A stretch of 64,000 nt of DNA from the NCBI GenBank assembly GCA_036435485.1, contig CM071598.1, positions 42,298,501-42,362,500 on the forward strand, in the 5' to 3' direction. Positions within the stretch are counted from its first letter, which is position 1; each line of letters begins with the position of its first letter. Origin of the DNA: Saposhnikovia divaricata (lineage: Eukaryota; Streptophyta; Magnoliopsida; Apiales; Apiaceae). This document shows, one piece after another, positions 34,727 to 43,686 of the stretch. A model generated the notes under the pieces. It did not search any database and had not been told where the DNA came from. It was given only the letters and a program-made list of their open reading frames with translations. A program made the translations under genes and the position numbers.

Positions 34727-36176
34727 GTATGTTTCTACTATCCCTTGTATTTACTTCCATTAAATGCGGACATTGAATATTTTAAGTTTGGGGGTGGTTT
34801 GAGGGATTAGTAGTTGTTGTTGTATATATGTGTTCATGTAGGATATCATGTTTTGCATGCTTAGTAGTAATTCATTCATGTTATGTTCGTATTAATTATG
34901 TTTGTTTCATGTAGGGCATTCTGTTTTTGTTTCGTATACCATGTGAGTTCATTCTAGTTGCATTTTCATAGCATGCATGTTTCATGATCCCTTAGAACGA
35001 GCTAATTCTGATTGGTAGGTAGGTGTCTAATTGAGTGTGGTAAAGATGAGTAGAGGGTTGATTTATAGTTTCTATGAAATTGACTTGCATGCTTCAGAAA
35101 CAAAATCTTTTCACAGTCTCATTGGGTGCTTTTGGGCTAGGTTGAGATCATGCTTGTTTGGATGTTTGAGATTTAATCACTTGATTATATTTAGAATTTT
35201 CGTTATTCCCTTGATGGCGTAGGATCACTAAAGTCTAAGTTTGGGGGAAACCAGGAATTTCATGCTTAATTGTAAATAATTGTCAATAATGGCTAGGCGT
35301 CAAATGGCTAGTAGCCGGCTCATATTTATATGAGTAGTCTAGGGTTGGAATTGAGAATTCTCATTCCAGATTGCATAGAAAAAAAAGAAAGAAAAAAGCA
35401 GAAAGAAAAAGAGAAAAAAAAAAGAAAAAGAAAAGATCAAAAGTGTCAATTGTTTAAATGCAAAATTAACCAGGTTGAGCTCTTTAATACTCGAGCAATT
35501 AAGTTCGCGGGGATTTTATGCCTAGTGACCTAAGGCTTTTATAGTCTGGGATCCACTAACCCAACGCTCGCTACATGGGTATTATTGTATAAGCCTTTTG
35601 GGGTCTCATCCATTGCACGGTTAAATAAGCATGCTTGTATATTATGTGTCGTAGTTGTTTAGTAATAAAAGCATGAATTTCTGTCTACCTTGGATAAGGA
35701 TGGAGGTGTTCTTAGGTTATGAAGTGTCTACAGTCTATTCTATTTATAAACCTGTGATTGTCTTGACGAAGAGCATGTATGATTTTTTGACCTAGTTTTG
35801 GGAGTATTTCTGATGAGCATTGCACACACGCACGTTTCTGTTCATGTATTGTTAGTATACGGGAACTTGGTCGAGCTCTATTTGGATTTAGTTGCATTCT
35901 CTAAGATATTTGCTTGCTCGTTGGTTTTGGTTAGTTTGAAGGGGATTGTTGCATTTTTCATTCTAGTTGCATTCATGCATTGCATTGCATTAGGTTAAAT
36001 GGATTTTGTGGGTACATTCGCTATAGGCCCTCACGAGACCTTACTCGTCCACTAGGGCTGCCTAGGGGTTTAAAGGGCTTGTTGCATATGCCAAATGCAA
36101 CCGTGATCACCTACGGAAGTGGTACTAGCTAGTTAGTTAGTTGTAATTGTTTATGCTTGAGGACAAGCATCGGTTT
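34727..36176 (+). other. W 3' spacer with two extra polypurine-tract-like copies
   Basis: No gene. AAGTTTGGGGGTG at 34,784-34,796 is identical to the true tract at 36,177-36,189, and AAGTTTGGGGG recurs at 35,237-35,247. A GA-rich tract lies at 35,368-35,436. The rest is unremarkable AT-rich sequence. Confidence 0.7.
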
Positions 36177-36189
36177 AAGTTTGGGGGTG
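36177..36189 (+). other. W polypurine tract
   Basis: AAGTTTGGGGGTG directly abuts the TG of the 3' LTR at 36,190; it primes plus-strand synthesis. Confidence 0.88.
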
Positions 36190-37659
36190 TGATAAGTGGA
36201 TTTTATATCCACTTGGATCGCTTAATTTCGGCTTAAATTGATTGTCTTGGACTCAAGTTGTTGTAGATTTGATGTGTTTTGCTTAGTTGTGCAGGATTAC
36301 GAGAATGTTGACTAAGGTGGATGCTTTTATAATTTTTTGGGAATTAATTGATTTAAATTCGGATTTTCGAGAAGGGTTGCACAGTTTACACTGTTTTGGC
36401 CATATCTTGAGTTCTAGAAGTCCGTTTGAGGCCCGTAAGCAGTCCACGCGAAGATAACGAGATTTTCTATCATTCTAAGGTGGTCCAGAGGTCCAATTAC
36501 GTGGGGAGCGTTCCAGAAAATCTGAAGAAAAGTCAGCCACGAAATTTCCTTACAAAACAGAATCAAATTAGGAAACGTATCTTGCAGAAATTCTATTATA
36601 ATTCTGTTTTTGTATTTTCTTGTTGGGCAAGACTTGTAGTGCCTATATAAACACATCATACCTTGTAATTTGTATGAGATTATTATTATTGTAACGTAGA
36701 ACTGCAAGAGAGAAAAGTGGAGAAGGATTCAAGCTCGGTGACAAGCAAAGATCTAGATCTACTTCATCTTCTGTATACTTTGGATTATAGATTTGTTTTC
36801 TCAACTCTTGTTTTTATTAATATTATTGTTTCTTTCTTTCATATCTTGTTAATTATTATGTTTTCATCAAATCCCATGACGATGAATAGTTCTATTATGG
36901 GCTAAACGTTGTCATGGGATTCTAACGGAGTTATTTATGGAACTTAGTATCTCGATGCTGTAAAGATCTGTGTGTGATGTGTAATTGATATCCTCGTATG
37001 GTTAATCTTAATGCTTTTAGATGCGTAGCTAACATCTAAATTGAATTGTTAATCTCTTGTGAAGTGAAAGTGGATCTTGAGATTTAGAACTTGCCATGCT
37101 AGCATAGGCTCATAATTGATTGTCAATATGATTTGTGGTGTGAGATGAAAATACTTATACTACCCTATGTGATCTTAATGGATAACCTGTTCTTCAACCG
37201 TTATGTTTTCAAAATCTATAGACATATAGGGTCTAAGCATAATTGGTGTCTATTCATCTTCTATCTCTTTTGTGGATGTATGTTTAGTTTGGTATGCGTA
37301 TGCTGACAGGTAGCGTATACTGGTTTCGTGTTATCCGATCAGATATCAAAATCATTGCATATAGAGATTAAAGGCGTCAGATCTAAGGGAAGTATTTAAT
37401 GAAGTTGGGATCCCATGTTTATTCTCATATTAGTAATTCGAATTCAATCTCATTAGTTAATTTAATTCTTAGTTAAAAAATTGCATCCTAGTTTAATTTA
37501 GTTAATCAAAACCAAAATTGTTATTTGTCTTAGCAGTGGATTAAAACCAAACATTGTTGCATAGGCATATTTACTGATTAAACTTAACCAGATCTCTGTG
37601 GAACGAACTTTAATTATATTACTTGTGACTACGTGCGCTTGCGTAATTTTGTGCTAACA
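36190..37659 (+). repeat. W 3' LTR, 1470 bp
   Basis: Same limits, hairpin (36,194-36,214) and TATA box (36,644-36,651) as the 5' LTR. Followed by the target duplication AAAAG and then Y sequence. Confidence 0.96.
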
Positions 37660-37664
37660 AAAAG

Positions 37665-40442
37665 ATTTCTCAACACCTTCTCACTTCAAATCTGCCAAAC
37701 CCAGACTATGAGGCTATTCTCCTATGCCACAGAGATGATGTGGAGATGCAAAAGGCAAAGATAATAGATGATGCTGAGAAAGATGGCAATGTAGATGCCT
37801 GGATGGAAGGAAAATTTGATCTCACTCTCAATGAAGCTATTCAGTATCTAAGAGAGGAATACATCACTTCACTGGGCTCAAATGCTAAATCCCTAACTCC
37901 TAGTGAAGTGTATGAAGCCATCAATGACTCCTATAAAGGATTCCTCAAGGTTGCACACTACCTTGGCAAAGGTGTCAAATCAGAAGTCAACAAGGTAAGT
38001 GATGCAACAGACAAGTCCGTGGGAGAGATAAAGAGGGCCTTTGATGCAAGGTTCCCTCAGTTGGACAGTGTTCTCAAAGACATCAAAGTCTGCAACTCCA
38101 CCTGCACCAAGATGGATAATGGTCTAGCTATACTGAAGGATGTTGTCACAGGTCTGGGGCATAAATTCCAAATCTTATCTGATCAGACAACTGATGCAAA
38201 TGCCATGCTGAGGACTCTGTTTAAAAATCAATATGGAGATAGGCTGGTGACTGAATCCCTGTGCATGAGATGACCAAGTTTGAAGTGGAGAGACTGAAAG
38301 ATCAATCACTATCAGGTTTTAAAGCCACTAAGTTGTTCACAAAGGTGGAAACTCTTGGACAGGAGGTGGTCTCTCTCAAACAGTCCAATGATCATCTGAC
38401 AAACCAAGTTGCAACTCTCACTGAGCATTTGAACACTCAAGCCTCCACCACAGTTGATGTTCTTCTGCATCAAAAATCTATGTTGTCTGCAATGGTGAAG
38501 CACATGGGTCTCCCTCTTCCAGATGAATCTGCCACTCTCACCTCTTCCAACCCAAGGGCCCCTACTAAAGCCTCAGTGCCTGAATCCAAGCCTAAGGGGG
38601 AGAAGAGAAACCTAAGGGACTTAAAGCCTAAGGGGGAGTAAAAAGAGAAGAAGTCTAGAAAGGAGAAACCCAAGGAGAAAGGTATTACAATAAATGAAGG
38701 TGGTCATCAAAGGAGTTCAAAATCTATAACCCATGTTCCAGGAAAAGGGAAAGCCAAAGTTGATGAACCTCCAACTACTCTGCCAGTTACTACTCTACCA
38801 ACTGTGCACATCACTACTCCCAATGGCCAGAAGCAATCCATCACCACCACAGTGGTTGCAGGGAGGATGCCTTCTGATAAACCTCCATCCTCCAAACCTG
38901 GAAGTGCCAAGCCTGTAGAAGTAAAGGTGGTTACTGAAACCAAGCTATAAGAAATTGCAAACTCTAATGATTATCATGATGATGCATTCTTGAAGTTTCT
39001 GAAAGTCTCAAAAGAACAGGCTGGTGACACTCAATTGTATCTAAGGAGCTTGAAGGATCAGATCGATTACTTCACTGTGATACCTAGGAAAGTTGATAGC
39101 TTATGGCTCAAGAAAGTAATGATGGTAGCAAAATCCAGAATCTGGCATCTAACTTACAAAACTCTACAAGCCTTAAAACACTCAGAGATAGATGCACTGA
39201 TTGAGCTCATAGAGAAGAGGAATGTAAATGAAAACAATAAGAGTCTGTATGATGACTTGAGAAATGGCCAACCTTCAAGGCTGCCAGAAGTGATTAAGAA
39301 GCCATGGACAATCATCTATCAGTCTGGCACCAGAGTTGAAGAGATTAAACAATTGGTCATTCCCAATGATCTCACTTCTCGAAATCACAGACTCATTATT
39401 GCCATCATTGATCTACTGCAAAAGAAGAAGGGGACAAGTACTGCTGAGGAGATAGAGGCACTGCATATTCTCAGATCATTCATTGCAACTGGTGTAATTC
39501 CATAAATGGCCAAGCCAAGAAGGAATAAGGATGATGAAGATGAAGACAAGAGTGATGGGAGGAGAAGTCATCACATGAGTGATAAGGGGGATGAGGATAA
39601 TAAGAAGAAGAAAGACAGCAAGGATAAGAAGGATGATGACCAAGGCAAAGTCTATGAGAGGAAGAATGGAAAACAACAAGCCTTAGGCATTGCTAGCAGT
39701 AATCTCACCACAACACAAGACTCTAAGTCTAGGGTGAATGCTGTTAGTAATGACCTACCAAAATCTAATCTCTTGGCTTCTGCAACTGTTTTACCACCTC
39801 AAGAAGAGAAGAAGATTCAAGTCAAGAAACCATCTGTATGTTTCATAAAGCAAACTGCTAATGGAATACTACAATGGTCTACCAGCAAAGGTCACATACT
39901 ACTGCCAGGCAACCACACTAAGAGGATCAAATTCAAACAAGCAGCAAGAAAACCAAAGCTTCCCAAATCAAGAACCCTAACAATCTATCCAGGCCTAAAA
40001 CTCCAACCACTAGATGAAGACTACAATGAAGACCAACTGGAATACCTTAGAGCCCAAAGAATCTATCATGTTTCAATCATTGATGACTCCCTTGAGATAA
40101 AGTATACTGATGGAAGATAGAAGAAGTTTAAACAAGGGCAGTGTCAAAATTGGGGCAAGTTATATGACATAGAAAGGATTATTGCCATGTTGGATGTAAA
40201 TGATAAAGTGAAAAGAGTATGGAAGCTGGAACTGATTGACTTTGTGAAGATGAAGAGAGATCGTGAAGAGCTGATAAGAAAGGGGTGCCTTAAGAAGTGG
40301 ATCAAAAAGGAAAAAGAAATTGATAAACTGGAAGCTGAAGCAGAAGTGTTGAGGGCTAAGGGATTGTGTAGAGTTCAATTCAATCCCTATGTGGTGAAGT
40401 ATAGGAGAAGAAATGGAGATAATGTCAATATAATAATGAACC
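37665..40442 (+). pseudogene. Y third ORF, second part
   Basis: It resumes in frame after W (ISQHLLTSNLPNPDYEAIL), which shows that W split one continuous ORF. It is rich in charged and helical sequence, with long Lys/Glu runs (for example DDEDEDKSDGRRSHHMSDKG at 39,524) and probable coiled coils around 38,000-38,480. Breaks: a frameshift near 38,260, TAA 38,639-38,641, TAA 38,948-38,950, TAA 39,503-39,505 and TAG 40,118-40,120. The region ending FNPYVVKYRRRNGD (40,381-40,422) matches Z at 51,253 (YVPKYRD then NGN). It stops at the insertion of Z. Function unknown. Confidence 0.8.
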
Positions 40443-41000
40443 TGTTAAATATAATTGATATGGTTAATATTAGTGTTTAAGTTTTACAGGGAAAAACAGA
40501 GTTTAAACAGGAAGCAGTCAGAGTTTAGTTAAACTCTGACAGTTAGAAGCTGAATAGAGTTTGCTATACGCTGACAGTTGGAAGCTCAACAGAGTTTGTT
40601 AAACTCTGTCTAGAGGAAGCGTCTACTTGTCAACAGTGTTTGAAGAATTATTGAAGATAATTATGGAAGCAATATCTTTGAAGATTGGATAGCTGTCAAA
40701 GAGATTGAGTTGACTAAGGAGACGTGTAGCAATCATAATTGATAACAATTGTATAGCTAATTTATAGGAGTATCAATTATCGATTGTATAGCAGCTGTAT
40801 ATCTTATAAATACAGTTAGGTTAACCCTAGAAGGGTATCAATCATGTAATACAATATCTTTCATTGTAACCTAAGCAGCTCTCTGTGATATTTTACATCA
40901 CTGAGAGATAAGTTAATTTCAAACAGTTTTTAAAGCTTTTTAAGAACTTATTGTTATTCTCTCATACTTAGTTGATTATAAGTGTGTATTCGGCCTAACA
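40443..41000 (+). repeat. Z 5' LTR, 558 bp
   Basis: Begins TGTTAAATATAATTGATATG, ends TTCGGCCTAACA. A TATA-like TATAAATA is at 40,805-40,812. It contains two palindromes built on the Z motif: arms GTCAGAGTTTA and TAAACTCTGAC with 2-base centre (40,517-40,540), and arms ACAGAGTTT and AAACTCTGT with 3-base centre (40,589-40,609). Confidence 0.95.
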
Positions 41001-41002
41001 AT

Positions 41003-41012
41003 TGGTATCAGG
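41003..41012 (+). other. Z primer binding site
   Basis: TGGTATCAGG two bases after the LTR end. It resembles the Met-tRNA site of Y but departs from TGGTATCAGAG after eight to nine bases, so it is either mutated or uses another Met tRNA. Confidence 0.7.
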
Positions 41013-41068
41013 CTTGATCTGTTAATTTAATATAGTTTAAGATCCACACACACACACAACTATAATCA

Positions 41069-43339
41069 ATGGCAGAAATTCCTCCTCCAACATCAGGCTC
41101 TAGTGCTGAGAAGGCTCAACCTGCAACTGTGAGTCGATATGAAACAATCAGGGTTCCTATTCTTAAACCAGCAGAATACTCAACCTGGAAGGTGAAGATG
41201 GCTTTGTTTCTGGAGGCTACAGATCTAGAATATCTTGACAGAATTTATGAAGGCCCTCATAAGCCTACAAAATTATCTGTTGTTGCTACTGGACAGGAAG
41301 CTAAATCTATTCCAAAGGAGAAGAAAGATTTGACTCCTGAGGATATTTCATCCATTGGTAAGGATGCAAAGGTTAGACATCTGCTTCATAGTTCATTGGA
41401 TAATGTCATGTCTAACAAAGTGATCAATTGTAAAACTGCAAAAGAGATTTGGGATGCTCTAGAGGTTAGATGTCAGGGAACTGCTGCAATTAAGAAGAAT
41501 AGAAGGAACATACTCACATAGGAGTATGAACACTTTGAGGCTAGATCTGAAGAATCAATGACAAAAACCTTTGACAGATTCTGTAAGCTACTTAATGATC
41601 TGTCACTGGTTAATAAAGAATATGATCTAGAAGATTCAAATCTCAAGTTTCTTCTTTCTCTACCTGAAAAGTGGGATGTTAAGACAACCACTATTAGAGA
41701 CAACTATGATCTGGATGATACTGATATTGATGAGATCTATGGGCTGCTCAAAACTCATGAACTAGAAATGGAACAGAGAAGCAGAAGATTAGGCAGAAAG
41801 TCAAAATATGTTGCTTTAAGAGTTGAAGAAAGACCCTCAAAGAAGGAAGCATCAAGGAAGAAGGCAAAAGGAAAAGCTTTGGTCATTCATTCTGAAAGTG
41901 AGTCATCAAACTCTGATGTTGACTCAAATGCATATGAATCATCTGATTCTGAAGATGATGAGGAAATGATGGAAATGGCTGCTTTGATGGTAAAGACTTT
42001 CAAGAAGATGGGATTCAAGAACTTCAAGAAAGGAAAGAGATTCTCCAAGAATGATTCAAAGTTTGACAGGAAGAATTTTAGAAAATCTGAGAGAAAGGAT
42101 ACCAAATCTGGGAAAAGAGACAAGTCTGAGATTCAATGCTACAAGTGTAAGGAGATGGGTCATTATGCTCCTGAGTGGAAGAAGGGTAAAACTGAGAAGG
42201 CACTGTTCACCAAAGGCAGAGATTGGGCAGACACCTCTGACTCAGATGAGGATGAAAACTATGCTCTCATGGCTACTACTGTTGATGTAGCTGAGGATTC
42301 TGAAAACAAGGTACCTCTAACTACCTATGCTTATAATACTGATGATATAACTGAATTAAGAATATATCTTAAGGCTTTGCATATCAGTTATAGGGATCAG
42401 ACTTTAGAGAATGAGAGAATCAAAACTGAGAATTCTGAACTCAAAGAGAGAAATAAGGTTGTAGAAGAGAAACTTGCTAACATGCAGCAAGTTCAAAAGG
42501 AGAGAGATGATGCTGTCTATCTTGAACAAGAGTTGTTAAGTCAGTATAAACAACTAGAATCTGAGTTGGAAAAGGCAAATCACATTATTAAAACTTGGAC
42601 TCACTCAGGAAAAGACACTCAAGAAGTTTTTCAATCTGACACTGTAGGACTAGGTTATTCTGAGAAAGATGAACTTAGGTTTCAGAATAAAGTCAAGATT
42701 AGACCACCTCTTCCACCTAAGAAATTTGGAACATTTGTTAATGGAATAAATGAACCTAGATTTGAAGGTGGAAAAGAAGCTGTTAAGAAAGAACCAGTAA
42801 AAACTAGTGTTAAACAGGTTAATATTGGTTTAATGACAGATAAACAACTTAAGCATAAGCTTAAGGAGTCAAAATCTGTTAAGAAACAGAAAGTGTCTAG
42901 AAAGAACAAAAATGGTAAAATGGGCATTACTCAAGGCAATTATCCAATGCTTGCTACTTTAGCTCCAAGAAAGACATGTCATAACTGTGGCAGTACTAAC
43001 CATCTTGCTAGTTTTTGCAGGAAGAACAAAGACATTAATTCTTTACCTTCCAAGTCTGAAGTAAAGAAAGATAATGTTAGAACTAAGCCACAGACTTTAT
43101 GCAAACACTGTGGAAGCACTTGGCATTCTATTTATACTTGCAGAAATTATCATGCTATTTTTCATAATTACTATGAACTGAAACCTAATCTGAAATGGGT
43201 TAGAGTTAATTCTGCAAGTGTAAACTCTGATAAAGTTAGCTTAAACTCTGATAGTTAAAACTCCGCTGCTAAAGCTAACAAAATTAAGAAAGCCAAAGGA
43301 TCCAAGCAAGTCTGGATCCTTAAATCTAATCCTCAGTAA
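41069..43339 (+). pseudogene. Z gag
   Basis: ATG at 41,069. The N-terminal copia gag domain has ILKPAEYSTWKVKMALFLEA. TAG at 41,519-41,521 interrupts the core, and the same frame continues from there. The first zinc knuckle reads CYKCKEMGHYAPEW, with Trp in place of the final Cys, so it should not bind zinc normally. Two further knuckles, CHNCGSTNHLASFC (42,979) and CKHCGSTWHSIYTC (43,102), are intact. A coiled coil is likely at 42,350-42,600 (TENSELKERNKVVEEKLANM). Further in-frame stops are at 43,256-43,258 and 43,337-43,339; the last is the probable normal end. Confidence 0.88.
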
Positions 43340-43355
43340 TTGTTTGTGATTGCAG
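43337..43355 (+). promoter_or_regulatory. Gag stop plus splice-acceptor-like block in Z
   Basis: TAATTGTTTGTGATTGCAG, aligned with the block at 19,668-19,687 in Y. The protease frame, different from gag, starts at the very next base (43,356). Confidence 0.45.
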
Positions 43356-43686
43356 GGCATTAGGGAAAGCATCCTAGTAGTGGACAGTGGATGTTCAGGA
43401 CACATGACTGGAAATAAAGCCCTGCTATCAGAGTATGTGGAGAAGGCTGGCCCAAAGTTTCCTATGGAGATGGCAACATAGGACATACTCTGGGATATGG
43501 CAATATTAATCTTGGAAGTGTCATCATCACAAATGTAGCTCTGGTTCCAGGACTCAAGCATGATCTGCTATCTGTGACAGAGGTTTTCATGTAGATTTTC
43601 AACCTGAATACTGTGAGGTTATCAGCAAAACCACAGGGAAAGTTGTTTTAGTTGGACAAAGGCACAACAATATCTATGAAGCAAGC
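43356..43686 (+). pseudogene. Z protease, broken
   Basis: VDSGCSGHMTGNKALLSEYV retains the DSG active site. One base is then missing in the glycine-rich region (near 43,455). A short deletion near 43,578 removes most of the segment equivalent to SVGQFTDRGF of Y. The downstream frame recovers before 43,687. Z therefore cannot make its own functional protease. Confidence 0.85.

Larger units (their letters stand above)
25652..37659 (+). mobile_element. Athila Ty3/gypsy retrotransposon (W), nearly intact, 12,008 bp
   Basis: Both LTRs are 1470 bp (25,652-27,121 and 36,190-37,659) and by eye differ at about five positions. Flanked by AAAAG (25,647-25,651 and 37,660-37,664). It has an Asp-tRNA primer site, one gag-pol frame with a single stop, an intact third ORF, and a polypurine tract directly before the 3' LTR. 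It sits inside the third ORF of Y. The low LTR divergence makes it the youngest of the nested elements. Confidence 0.96.

Noticed and set aside
35330..35533. Lys-rich 67-residue ORF in the W 3' spacer
   Set aside because: Produced by a GA-rich simple tract; no domain.
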